Shown: positions 36,442 through 45,320 of the stretch, piece after piece
Layout: each line of letters begins with the position of its first letter
Numbering within the stretch: the first letter of the stretch is position 1
Assembly: GCF_014697075.1 (NCBI RefSeq)
Contig: NZ_JACJRE010000005.1
Coordinates: forward strand, 62,001-126,000
DNA length: 64,000 bases
Source of the DNA: Tolypothrix sp. FACHB-123
GTDB lineage: Bacteria > Cyanobacteriota > Cyanobacteriia > Cyanobacteriales > Nostocaceae
Direction of reading: 5' to 3'
Position numbers and translations under genes: made by a program
The notes under the pieces: generated by a model
The model's input: the letters and a program-made list of their open reading frames with translations, nothing else
Databases searched by the model: none
Told to the model about the DNA's origin: nothing

Positions 36442-36510
36442 AAATCAAGCTGTTGTTTATTTTTTAGAGTTCCCTAATTGTCTACATATTTCAGACTTCA
36501 TCTTTTGAAA

Positions 36511-37011
36511 TCAATTATTGTGTAATGTAGAAATCTTGAGTAATGCATCCTTGAAGGCGGCGGGTAACTGGCGCATAATCTTACCTCTTTCGCGATCTAA
36601 GGCTACTAAAGTTACTTTAGCAGTGGTATACAATTGTTGTCCATCAGTGGAAACGATCGCATAGTCCCAATTCATCCTGACACCAGTCACATCAGTCATG
36701 CGTGTTTTGACTAACACATCCATACCTAACATGAGAGAACGATGATAATGCAGGGAAATGTTGACAACTGCTAAATCACAACCTAAAGCCACTAAATTGG
36801 TATAATCAATCCCAATAGATCGCAAGCATTCTACCCGTGCTTCTTCCATCCAAGTTAAATAGTTACCATGCCAGACAATTCCTGCACAATCAGTATGGTG
36901 AGGGTAAACTCTGACAGGATAGGCAAACCAATCTTCAAATGCATAATTTGATGGTTTATCAATGGCAGTAGTGGGTGGTAATTCTGGTTGAGTTGGTTGA
37001 TTTGCTGACAT
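36511..37011 (-). CDS. 4-hydroxybenzoyl-CoA thioesterase-like acyl-CoA thioesterase
   Basis: A 166-residue hotdog-fold protein. The active-site region HHTDCAGIVWHGNYLTWMEE (about 38-57) has the aspartate of the 4HBT/YbgC group, followed by EARVECLRSIGIDY and the hotdog strand VNISLHYHRSLMLGMDVLVK. It should hydrolyse an acyl- or aryl-CoA thioester. The dihydroxynaphthoyl-CoA thioesterase of phylloquinone synthesis belongs to the same superfamily, but this one is longer and need not be that enzyme. The start is ATG 37011. Confidence 0.82.
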   Translation of the reverse strand: MSANQPTQPELPPTTAIDKPSNYAFEDWFAYPVRVYPHHTDCAGIVWHGNYLTWMEEARVECLRSIGIDYTNLVALGCDLAVVNISLHYHRSLMLGMDVLVKTRMTDVTGVRMNWDYAIVSTDGQQLYTTAKVTLVALDRERGKIMRQLPAAFKDALLKISTLHNN

Positions 37012-37276
37012 GTTTAATTTTTTCAGTACTGATGAATTTATACCTCTGGGATAACATAAAAATTACTAACAAAATCATTGATGCTTTGTCAAAACCCCAT
37101 ATTTCTAGATGGTGAAAAAAGCTCAAGTTGGGGTGGAAACCTTAAAGTTGCTCTTTCTGCTAGAATAGTCAAAGATAGATGAAAATGCTGAATTAGCTTT
37201 GCTTCCTCAAAATTAGCAAAATCCGATAATTTATTAATTTAGCATCTACGCTCCCAAAAATCGGGGGTGTTTTGTT

Positions 37277-39343
37277 ATGCGTTATTATTTTCCACTATGC
37301 AGTTTTGTGATGACTACCCTTGTGATTTGCCTTTCTGGGTGTACTACCCCAGAAAATCAACAGGTAAATCAAAATCCTAGCACGCAACAAAACGCAAAAG
37401 ACAACAATCAGCCTTCAGTTAATAGTCAGCAAGCTACTCAGATTAAGCTGCTGAACGAAGAAGCAGTAAAATTATGGGAGCAAGGTCAGTTAAAAGCAGG
37501 TTTTGAGAAATTACAACAAGCTTTAACTATTAGCACAGATACGGGCGATCGCTTTTGGGAAGCTGTCACTTTGAACAATATGGGCAGAATTTACCAAAAA
37601 CAAGCCAATTATGCCCAAGCGCTCCAATCGTATCAGCAGGCTTTATTAATTAACAGAGAATTAGGCGATCGCGTCCAAACAGGTAAGACCTATAGTAATA
37701 TCGGCTACTTGTTTGATATCCAAAAGCAACCAGAGTTAGCAATTTTCTTTTATAAACACTGTCTGATCAATCGCGAGCAAGCAAGACTCAATCCATCATT
37801 GCTATCTGCACCCCAACCCGATGCTTATAGTATCACTGTTGCCCAAACCTACCGGATTTTAGGCGAAAAATTACTGAAGCAGGGACGGGTTCCCGAAGCA
37901 CAACGCAGTCTGGATCTGCTGAAGGTGGAAGAAGTACAAGACTTTCTTTCGGGAGTGCGGGGTAATCAACAAACTGCTAAAGGGATCAATATTATCCCCC
38001 AAGAAACAGCAACGAAACAAAAGTTGGATCAAACCTTGGATAGTGCTGTTGAACTTGGTAAGGAGTTAACAAAACTGCGGAAAATTCCTCCCGAAAAGCG
38101 ATCGCCACAGCAAAAACAACGTATAGAAGAAATCGTCTTAACTCAGCAACAACTCTTAAAGCAATTTAACGATTTTATCGCTAGTCCACCTGTAAAAGCA
38201 CAGCTAGAGCAAATTAGGCGAACAGCCAAAGGACAAAGTTTAGATTTGGCGAGTATCAACGAATTGCGCGATAATTTAGCCAAATTACCGCAAAAATCTG
38301 TCCTAATTTATCCCCTAATTCTCCAAGATAGCTTGGAATTGGTAGTAGTTAGCCCGGAATCCGTACCCGTCCATCGCTCAGTCAAAGTCACCAGAGAACA
38401 GCTAAACCAAACAATAGCTAGTTTTCGCCAAGACTTACAAAGTCCCCGGCGTCAGGATGTGAAAAAATCAGCCAATCAGTTATACGACTGGCTGATCAAA
38501 CCCATAGAAAATGACATCAAATTAGCAGGGGCCAAGCAACTAGTTTATGCACCAGACGATCAATTACGCTACATTCCTCTCACCGCTTTACATGATGGTA
38601 AGCAATGGCTAGTTGAGCGCTTTAGTGTCAATTACATCACTGCTGCTAGCCTAAGTAGCTTTAACACCCCACCAAAAACAAATTTCCGGGCTTTAGCAGG
38701 TGCGTTTACTAAGGGTAACTACCAATTTCAAGTGGGTAATCAACGACTCAATTATGCTGGGTTACCATTTGCAGGACAAGAAGTAGAAAGTATCGCCGCT
38801 ACTCTCCCCGGATCGCAAAAATTGATTGATACAGCCTTTAGCCCCCAAGCCACGATCCCGCAAATGGATGACTATACCATTGTCCATTTAGCTACCCATG
38901 CAGCTTTTGTGGTCGGTAAACCAGAAGACTCATTTATTTTATTTGGGAATGGCGATCGCATTCACCTGCAAGATGTCGCAAATTGGTCTTTACCCAACGT
39001 AGATTTAGTTGTCTTGAGTGCCTGTGAAACCGGTTTAGGCGGTAAATTAGGTAACGGTGAAGAGATTTTAGGGTTTGCTTACCAAATGCAAAGAACTGGC
39101 GCTAGAGCCACTATAGCCTCATTGTGGTCTGTAGATGATGGTGGTACGCAAGCATTGATGAGTGCTTTTTACACCTTGTTATCTTCAGGGAAGCTGACAA
39201 AAGCTGAAGCTTTGCGACAAACACAAATTGCTTTAATTACGGGAAAACCTCAAGGCAATAATAGTCTTAACATAGCCACAAGCAGTGGTCTCAACCATCC
39301 CTACTATTGGGCACCCTTTATTATCATTGGCAACCCTTTGTAA
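37277..39343 (+). CDS. TPR-CHAT domain lipoprotein (caspase-like)
   Basis: The 688-residue protein starts with a lipoprotein signal (VICLSGC). TPR repeats (about 55-160, WEAVTLNNMGRIYQKQANYA and QALQSYQQALLINRELGD) lead, through a helical linker, into a C-terminal CHAT protease domain. The catalytic pair is histidine in VHLATHAAF and cysteine in LVVLSACETGLGGK. The domain ends with SLWSVDDGGTQALMSAFY and HPYYWAPFIIIGNP. CHAT proteases belong to the caspase/separase fold. In cyanobacteria, secreted or membrane-attached copies are common and mostly uncharacterised. Confidence 0.9.
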   Translation: MRYYFPLCSFVMTTLVICLSGCTTPENQQVNQNPSTQQNAKDNNQPSVNSQQATQIKLLNEEAVKLWEQGQLKAGFEKLQQALTISTDTGDRFWEAVTLNNMGRIYQKQANYAQALQSYQQALLINRELGDRVQTGKTYSNIGYLFDIQKQPELAIFFYKHCLINREQARLNPSLLSAPQPDAYSITVAQTYRILGEKLLKQGRVPEAQRSLDLLKVEEVQDFLSGVRGNQQTAKGINIIPQETATKQKLDQTLDSAVELGKELTKLRKIPPEKRSPQQKQRIEEIVLTQQQLLKQFNDFIASPPVKAQLEQIRRTAKGQSLDLASINELRDNLAKLPQKSVLIYPLILQDSLELVVVSPESVPVHRSVKVTREQLNQTIASFRQDLQSPRRQDVKKSANQLYDWLIKPIENDIKLAGAKQLVYAPDDQLRYIPLTALHDGKQWLVERFSVNYITAASLSSFNTPPKTNFRALAGAFTKGNYQFQVGNQRLNYAGLPFAGQEVESIAATLPGSQKLIDTAFSPQATIPQMDDYTIVHLATHAAFVVGKPEDSFILFGNGDRIHLQDVANWSLPNVDLVVLSACETGLGGKLGNGEEILGFAYQMQRTGARATIASLWSVDDGGTQALMSAFYTLLSSGKLTKAEALRQTQIALITGKPQGNNSLNIATSSGLNHPYYWAPFIIIGNPL

Positions 39344-39651
39344 TTTTTGCTACCAAATTTTTACCGATTTCTCAAGCAGATAGACAAGAATGCTTTTCTA
39401 GAGTCTGTGGCTGATGAAGAATAAGGTTTGTTAAAAATCTGGCTATATACATCAGTTGATGATGTGGCAATTATCGCCACACAGAAGTTTATTTTCTCAC
39501 AAGATGTAGTCAGCCATTCCTCAGTAAATCAACTAAAGGTAATGGTGAATGGGTAATAGATGAGGGTTAACCTATCCATAATTACCAATTCCCAATTACC
39601 AAATAGATCCTTTGTAGTTGTTTTGCAATAGCCCATTAGATGCAAGAATCC
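39344..39651. other. Intergenic region, only a small hairpin
   Basis: TGTGGC/GCCACA near 39465-39482 forms a 6-bp hairpin. Nothing else is recognised. Confidence 0.35.
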
Positions 39652-39999
39652 TTAAAACTTCTTGGCGAGGGCTTTATTCGCTGCGATCGTTGGTGGTGCA
39701 GATTGCTTGACGATATTAGCTAGCTCTTGTAGCTGACTAATCGCTTCCGCGCCTTCTAACTTCATTAATTCGCGGTCATCCCGCATTTCTGTCCAAGTAA
39801 TACCGTAATCAGATACTAAAAACCGAATTAAGTGATTATCTCCCAAGCTGACCATAAATGAAGCACTATTCATTTGGTCGCCGCAGGTATAGCAGGATGC
39901 AGGATATCCGCGTCGCTCCAGTACTATTGCCAAGGCTTGTAGGTTCATTACCAAGTCTTGGACGAATTGCCGATGTTGATGCGCTAGTCTCAGAAACAC
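39652..39999 (-). CDS. DUF1815 family protein
   Basis: The 115-residue protein matches the cyanobacteria-specific DUF1815 family in wording (HQHRQFVQDLVMNLQALAIV, RRGYPASCYTCGDQMNSASF, then MVSLGDNHLIRFLVSDYGIT). It holds a CxxC pair (YTCGD follows a cysteine). It is soluble, and its function is unknown. The start is GTG 39999, supported by GGAGGA five bases upstream. Confidence 0.82.
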   Translation of the reverse strand: MFLRLAHQHRQFVQDLVMNLQALAIVLERRGYPASCYTCGDQMNSASFMVSLGDNHLIRFLVSDYGITWTEMRDDRELMKLEGAEAISQLQELANIVKQSAPPTIAANKALAKKF

Positions 40000-40861
40000 T
40001 TTTGTCCTCCAGACACCACAGTCATTTGAATTTCTTTTATATTTTCTTTAGATTTTCTCATCCAATGGTATTGTAAACTATCCCTTACAATAACCATCAG
40101 TTTACGTAGACTTTTCTTGACCACCTAGCTTAGGGTAGTGGATAACGGATTTAAGTACCGTATCAAAGTATTCAATTTGCAAAGGCAAAATATCAGACAG
40201 AATTGCTAAATTTAAGATTGTCTTTATGCGCTTGGGTCAGTTTAGATGCTTCAGAGAAGTAATCCGCTTTAAGAGTAACTCAAATTTGCTACTAGTCAAC
40301 CATATAAAAGATACATATTGGGTTTTGATTGCCTAGTAAAGTCAAATTCCTGACTGGTAAAAGCTTTGGGGCTAGTTTCTGTAGCCTGAGTGACATAAAC
40401 TCGCTTAATCAACTAGTCTATTCTCTAACATCTGCTTGGTCTTACCCAGTACTTGATACCTTGAGTTAAAATGCCCTCAATCTATGGCATTTGGCAGATG
40501 ACCATAAAACTTTGAAATTAGTATTCCCTAAGCTTAGATAAGTTATCTGTTTTGGATTATACATTCAGTGTAACGTAACCGTAATGCCAAATGTAAAACC
40601 CCCTTCCACAGGATTAAACACTGAGAATAACTCTAGTGAAAAAACCTATGTTGCCATTTAGGCAAGATTTTCCGGACTTTTGAGATTGCAGAGATATTGT
40701 TACATAAGCTACTAATTTTTTTTGTCCATTATAGAAAAAAGTTACATAAAATACAGAAAACTTTATAATTAAGCGTAATTATGCGGTCTAGCTGTTAGTT
40801 GCGATTAAGACAGATGAGGGCACAACCTAAATTGTGCCCCTCAGCGATTGATATAAATTGA
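40000..40861. other. 860-bp intergenic region
   Basis: No gene is recognised. GGGCACAA (40818-40825) and TTGTGCCC (40832-40839) form a hairpin, extended by TGA/TCA ends. A similar GGGCACAA stem forms the terminator at 33544. Its surroundings do not give a T-run. Confidence 0.45.
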
Positions 40862-41240
40862 GGTTGACATCCTCACCGACCTAAAGGCGAGGTGATTCCT
40901 AAATCTCACGATTTAGGTTTCTGTTTCATAGCAACTGCCTCCACCCACAAGGAGTTTTGGTCTGATGTTCGCTCCACAGACTATCCCCGCAAGCCCTGCG
41001 GTTCTCATGTATCGAAATCTCAAACAGAAATTTCTGATATATTTTTGATTCCAGGGTTGGACTGTCCATTGCCCCATCCTCTTTTCCCGGTCTACCGATT
41101 TTTCTTCCCCGTTGCGAAGTATCGCCAACTTTGGTGTTAGGGTTTATGTCTCCATCGTCGCGGGTGGGTCATTGACCATCTCTATTTTACCACGCTCTAT
41201 GTAAAGCCGTCCTTGAAGGACGGGGTTTCTACCCATTTTT
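40862..41240 (-). mobile_element. IS200/IS605-like remnant (tnpB end fragments)
   Basis: CCTCACCGACC and GGCGAGG around 40870-40892 form the right-end type hairpin of cyanobacterial tnpB elements. CCGTCCTTGAAGGACGG at 41208-41224 forms a perfect hairpin at the other side. Between them the minus strand reads as short pieces resembling a TnpB C-terminus but broken by stops. No complete tnpA or tnpB is present. It is a dead fragment or a non-autonomous derivative of about 380 bp. Confidence 0.55.
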
Positions 41241-41312
41241 CTGATGATTTAGTCACCATCAAAGCGACACCGCCCACCCTGTCAGCGCAATGGAGAATTC
41301 AAGAGACATTAG

Positions 41313-41531
41313 TTAATAAACTACTTGCCACCAACCAAAAGCCGGGCCAATAAACCGGATGGTTACCCAAGCAGCTACCATCACGCCAATACCAATCCAG
41401 GCCCCCCGAGTTGTCCAACTGACAAATAGTTCACCTTGAGATTTGGAAATTGGAACCCAAGGTAAGATCCGGGTAGTATCTTGACCGTATTTTTCGCCTA
41501 GTGTGCCTTTACGACGCTTTGCTTCACCCAT
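41313..41531 (-). CDS. DUF2839 family small membrane protein
   Basis: The 72-residue protein begins MGEAKRRKGTLGEKYGQ and ends with WTTRGAWIGIGVMVAAWVT and FIGPAFGWWQVVY, the recognisable pattern of DUF2839, a cyanobacterial family with one membrane helix. Its function is unknown. ATG 41531 is chosen over an in-frame TTG three codons upstream, because family members start with MGEAKRRK. Confidence 0.82.
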   Translation of the reverse strand: MGEAKRRKGTLGEKYGQDTTRILPWVPISKSQGELFVSWTTRGAWIGIGVMVAAWVTIRFIGPAFGWWQVVY

Positions 41532-41672
41532 AATCAGCAATTTAAATTTCTAATTTCATGTAACTTTTTGGTTGATATTGGCAGCGATAGCACTTTGCCA
41601 ATTAAGGTATGTGAACTGATGATAGCTTGTGGCGTGGAGCGATCGCTCTGTGGTTGACAAAACGTAAATAGT

Positions 41673-41721
41673 TAATGGGCATTGGGCATTGGGCATTGGG
41701 CATTGGGCATTGGGCATTGAA
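41673..41721. repeat. Heptanucleotide tandem repeat TTGGGCA
   Basis: Six or more perfect tandem copies of GGGCATT. This is the complement of the TGCCCAA family. Confidence 0.9.
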
Positions 41722-41796
41722 ATAGACTTGTAGAATCAGGCGGAAATCTAGCTAAATTTAAATTCAGCACAAAGCTTGTCAGATAGGCGTTATTCT

Positions 41797-41827
41797 GTTG
41801 ACTGTTGACTGTTGACTGTTGACTGTT
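41797..41827. repeat. Heptanucleotide tandem repeat GTTGACT
   Basis: Four perfect tandem copies just after the stop of the helicase-like gene. Confidence 0.9.
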
Positions 41828-41835
41828 TTTTTGGA

Positions 41836-43398
41836 CTAAGCTGAATTTTCTTCGTTGTTGTGGGAGAACAGGCTGGGATCGAGGTAGTTAATTCTGGCGA
41901 GGGGACTTAAAGCGGCGAGAATTTGCGCACCATAGCTGCGATTGACTACACGCCCATCTAGTAATGCTACTATGCCTTGACTTTCTCGTGCGGGAGCTAC
42001 AGCGCGTTGGAGTTCGTTTAAAGCTGTGGGTAATAAGTATAAACGGAACCAGTCTTGATGCGATCGCTTGTAGTGAGCTACCCTACCAGCAACTAGAGGG
42101 CTTTCTAAAGATGGCAAGGGCAATGTCGCAATAATTAACAAATGAGGTGGCGGTAAAACACCTTGATGTTCTCGCCAAAATTCCCAGCCGCTAATTAAAA
42201 TCCCATTGTCATCGAGACAAGTTTTTTCTACCTGTACTCGCGAACCAAACTCAGCAGCGAGAATTGCACCGGTTTGGGCTTTTAGCGGCACATCTCCAAT
42301 TAACACGACTGTTAATCCTGGTGCAGTCGCACTCAAACATAAAAGGGTACGCACCTTATGAATAAACGCCGCTTGAAATTCTGGCGTATTGGGTAAAGGC
42401 AGCTTATAAGGTATGTAAAGTTGAATCGCATCTGTTTGGCTATCAGATGAGAACTTCAAACAAGTCACATCTTCTAACCCCAAACGCTGACGAAATAGAG
42501 GCGCTTCCGTTTCGGGTTCTAAGGCGCTACCAACAAAAACTATCGGTTGTCGTTGCCAAATTGGGGCGACTATTTTTCCTAATTCAATCGGGGCGCAGTG
42601 TAAGGAAAATAAACCTTGACGACGGGCAATGGTAGCCCAGAGAAGAGAAGGCGATGCAGGAGACGATCCGGAGAGATTTTCTGGCAGATTTTGGAAATAG
42701 TGCCAGAAGTTTTTCCAAGCATCAGGTAGTTCAGCTGGATCTAATACTGCATACAGATGTTGCAAAACATCAATTTCTGCTTGAGAGATGAGATAGCACT
42801 CATAAGGATTAGCTGGGTGCAGGAAAAAATCCTTCGTCAGTTGTGCTTTTGCAGCACAAATAGTCTCCCCATGTCCCGGACAAGCTAGCATGAGTTCATC
42901 CCAGTCATGGGGTTGAATAGTTTGGGTAAGTTCTTGGCGTACCCAATCTTCCAAATCGTCCACCCCATCAATAATTGTCGGCACACCAGGCGGGAAATGT
43001 CCCTCATCTTTAATTTGTTTACTTAACCAAGCTGCTGGGGTGGTTAGTAGTAGCCCTTGGAACTCCGCACCAGGCCAAGCGTCACCTGTTCTAATTGGCT
43101 TTTTGGCTTGCAGCCACTGCTGTAGGCGCGGAATTTCGACTTTTAACAACCGTTGCTGCACTGTTTGAGGAGCCACAATAATTACAGGGCCGTGCCACAT
43201 CAATGCCGAGGCGACAAAACTTGTGCGATATCGTCCTTGATAGCCACAAACTGCCCCGACTTGAATTAAAGCGCTACGTCCCAAGCGCAAGGCGCGTGCT
43301 ACCAACCTTGCCATCGTCAAATGATGGGGCCAGGAAGGGAAACCCGCCTGCGATCGCAAAAAGTTATGTAGTGACAAATGAACTTCTGCCTCAATCAC
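41836..43398 (-). CDS. DinG/XPD-like helicase homologue with degenerate ATPase motifs
   Basis: The 520-residue protein follows the layout of a superfamily 2 iron-sulfur helicase (DinG type) but lacks its key residues. The position of Walker A reads LIQVGAVCGYQGRYRTSFVA, with no GKT. The Walker B position reads PTIIDGVDDLEDW rather than DEAH. Motif VI appears as NELQRAVAPARESQG in place of the QxxGRxIR type. The C-terminal part (LPSLESPLVAGRV, FRLYLLPTALNELQ) still matches DinG helicase C-terminal order. It is probably an inactive but conserved protein that binds DNA or a partner. No stops or shifts are visible. Confidence 0.7.
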   Translation of the reverse strand: MIEAEVHLSLHNFLRSQAGFPSWPHHLTMARLVARALRLGRSALIQVGAVCGYQGRYRTSFVASALMWHGPVIIVAPQTVQQRLLKVEIPRLQQWLQAKKPIRTGDAWPGAEFQGLLLTTPAAWLSKQIKDEGHFPPGVPTIIDGVDDLEDWVRQELTQTIQPHDWDELMLACPGHGETICAAKAQLTKDFFLHPANPYECYLISQAEIDVLQHLYAVLDPAELPDAWKNFWHYFQNLPENLSGSSPASPSLLWATIARRQGLFSLHCAPIELGKIVAPIWQRQPIVFVGSALEPETEAPLFRQRLGLEDVTCLKFSSDSQTDAIQLYIPYKLPLPNTPEFQAAFIHKVRTLLCLSATAPGLTVVLIGDVPLKAQTGAILAAEFGSRVQVEKTCLDDNGILISGWEFWREHQGVLPPPHLLIIATLPLPSLESPLVAGRVAHYKRSHQDWFRLYLLPTALNELQRAVAPARESQGIVALLDGRVVNRSYGAQILAALSPLARINYLDPSLFSHNNEENSA

Positions 43399-43524
43399 AC
43401 GCTTCTAATCCCATACAAAATGATTTTTACTTCCGAATAGCCCCATTTCCATTATCTTGTCATTAGTCAGTTGTCAGAGACGCGATAACCCTTATCTGTA
43501 AAGTTGTCAGTTGTTTTGCTATCG

Positions 43525-43557
43525 ACTATTGACCATTGACCATTGATCATTGACCAA
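43525..43557. repeat. Degenerate TTGACCA heptamers
   Basis: Four copies of ATTGACC with changes, upstream of the M48 peptidase gene. A GTCAGTT-type copy at 43470-43515 is more diverged. Confidence 0.6.
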
Positions 43558-43569
43558 TTTCCCTGAATT

Positions 43570-44532
43570 ATGCCAATTTACACAGGAATCTCCAGCGAAG
43601 CCTTCAGACATCCACTGGATCGCCAAGCCGAGCAAGCTTTACGCAGTTTACCGGGATTTGATTTAATCGCTCGTAAATTTGTGGAATTTATCTATGAACG
43701 CCCACAGTTAGTTTATCTAATGGGTAACACCATCCAAGTTGGGCCACGACAATACTCCACTATTTACCAGATGTTTCGCGAATGCGTGCGGGATTTGGAT
43801 ATTTATCCAGAACCTACACTTTTTGTCTTGCAGAATCCCCAAGCAAATAGCTATGCTTTGGGGCAAGAAAATCCTTACATAGTCATAAACACAGGGATAC
43901 TTGACTTACTAGATGAAGTCGAGATTCGGGCGGTGCTAGCCCATGAACTGGGGCATATTAAATGTGGTCATACTATTTTAATTCAAATGGCGATGTGGGC
44001 GATGAGTGCTGCTTCCGCCTTAGGTGAATTAACCTTTGGGTTGGGTAACGTTGTTACTCAGGCTTTGATTTACGCCTTTTTTGAGTGGCGGCGCAAAGCG
44101 GAGTTATCAGCAGACAGGGCGGCGTTGTTAGTGATTGATGACTTGAATCCCGTCATGTCTTCAATGATGAAAGTCTCAGGTGGCAGTATCAAATATGCCA
44201 ATGAATGTAGTTTACAAGAATTTATCCAGCAGTCAGAAAATTATCAGGCATTAGATACCGATGTACTCAATCAAGTTTACAAATTCCTGATGTACAATGG
44301 CGGGCAAGGAATGATGCTCAGCCATCCTTTTGCGGTGGAACGCTTGCGATATTTACGGGAGTGGGCAGTATCGGCAGAATACCAGCAAATTCGCCAAGGT
44401 AATTATCAGCGATCGCCTGCCTCTGGATCTGTTAATGTTTCTTCTCAAACTTCTGAAACTGATGCAGAAAAATTGCGTCAGCAAATTGAAGAATTACAAC
44501 GAGAAATTAACAGAATTAAAAAATCTGAGTAA
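43570..44532 (+). CDS. M48 family zinc metallopeptidase
   Basis: The 320-residue protein carries the zinc motif LAHELGHIKCGHT (HExxH at about 128-132), a downstream glutamate in KAELSADRAALL, and YVINTGILDLLDEVEIRAVL, typical of M48 (HtpX/Ste24-like) peptidases. It may have one hydrophobic segment near 140-165. The C-terminal 40 residues form a polar coiled coil (AEKLRQQIEELQREINRIKK). It probably degrades or processes membrane or periplasmic proteins. The start is ATG 43570. Confidence 0.88.
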   Translation: MPIYTGISSEAFRHPLDRQAEQALRSLPGFDLIARKFVEFIYERPQLVYLMGNTIQVGPRQYSTIYQMFRECVRDLDIYPEPTLFVLQNPQANSYALGQENPYIVINTGILDLLDEVEIRAVLAHELGHIKCGHTILIQMAMWAMSAASALGELTFGLGNVVTQALIYAFFEWRRKAELSADRAALLVIDDLNPVMSSMMKVSGGSIKYANECSLQEFIQQSENYQALDTDVLNQVYKFLMYNGGQGMMLSHPFAVERLRYLREWAVSAEYQQIRQGNYQRSPASGSVNVSSQTSETDAEKLRQQIEELQREINRIKKSE

Positions 44533-44558
44533 TTTTGATTATCAAATAATTTTTTCGT

Positions 44559-44587
44559 TGGTACGTTAGGATTTCCTCAACGTACCA
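44559..44587. terminator. Hairpin after the M48 gene
   Basis: TGGTACGTT (44559-44567) pairs with AACGTACCA (44579-44587); an inner AGGA/TCCT can extend it. No T-run follows, so the terminator role is tentative. Confidence 0.5.
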
Positions 44588-44723
44588 CAGGCAGTCAATT
44601 TAATTTCAGAAACCAGCTCTGTACTTTGCGTACTTGGATGCTGCGCAATGCCCAGCATATATGGATTTTGGTAGGCTTACTATTATAGTTTTAATAAAAT
44701 ACTTCAGTAAGTGACAAAATTAA

Positions 44724-44770
44724 TTTATGATACTTGATAGTTGAAAGTTGAAACTATCAAGTATCATAAA
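44724..44770. repeat. Perfect 19-bp inverted repeat
   Basis: TTTATGATACTTGATAGTT (44724-44742) and AACTATCAAGTATCATAAA (44752-44770) are exact complements around a nine-base loop. It lies 57 bases before the start of the Spy-like gene, so it could fold in its mRNA leader, or be a tiny mobile palindrome. Confidence 0.85.
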
Positions 44771-44827
44771 TTTCACAGTCCTGCTGCCTTTATTGTCTAT
44801 ATACCTATAGAATTGATAAAATTTTCA

Positions 44828-45223
44828 ATGATAATTAAATTTACAAAATTATTTTTTATAATAACATATATTCTTTTGCTGTTCTGTTACACACCTGGAA
44901 TGGCCTTAGCATTACCAGCTAAATTTAACTCTAACTTCATAGTTGTCCAAGCTACTAAATCATACCCAGAATCTGACTTAACTCCTTTACAACGCCAAAG
45001 GCTTCAGGCTGTTCGCCAAAGAAGAAATCGGGAAATTCAGGCTGTGTTAGATTCATCACAACGTGCCCAATTAATTCGAGAGTTACATCAAAGAGCTAAT
45101 CTTAATCAAGCTTTAGAAAAACTGAATTTAAATCCAGAACAGCAAGAACTAATTAAAGCTATATTGAAATTTACCAATCTCAAATTGAAATTTATTTTCC
45201 CTAAAAATACTCCGGCGATATAA
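44828..45223 (+). CDS. Spy/CpxP-like (LTxxQ) secreted protein
   Basis: The protein has a signal peptide (IIKFTKLFFIITYILLLFCY to GMALALPA) and a short helical mature part with LTPLQRQRLQAVRQRRNREI, close to the LTxxQ motif of Spy and CpxP periplasmic chaperones, and NPEQQELIKAILKF. Spy-like proteins bind unfolded proteins or metals. This one is small (131 residues from ATG 44828). A longer frame from TTG 44741 overlaps the inverted repeat and is not preferred. Confidence 0.65.
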   Translation: MIIKFTKLFFIITYILLLFCYTPGMALALPAKFNSNFIVVQATKSYPESDLTPLQRQRLQAVRQRRNREIQAVLDSSQRAQLIRELHQRANLNQALEKLNLNPEQQELIKAILKFTNLKLKFIFPKNTPAI

Positions 45224-45320
45224 AGCTAACAATCCCATATAATTAGTGAAAAAAATCTATTGTTTTATTATTCAGAGTAAATTCACAAATTAAATAGGAT
45301 TGCTACCGTTATACTCTGTT

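Noticed and set aside
40892-41140. Protein-coding frames inside the IS200/IS605-like remnant
   Set aside because: Neither strand gives a continuous TnpB or TnpA; the frames run through end hairpins.
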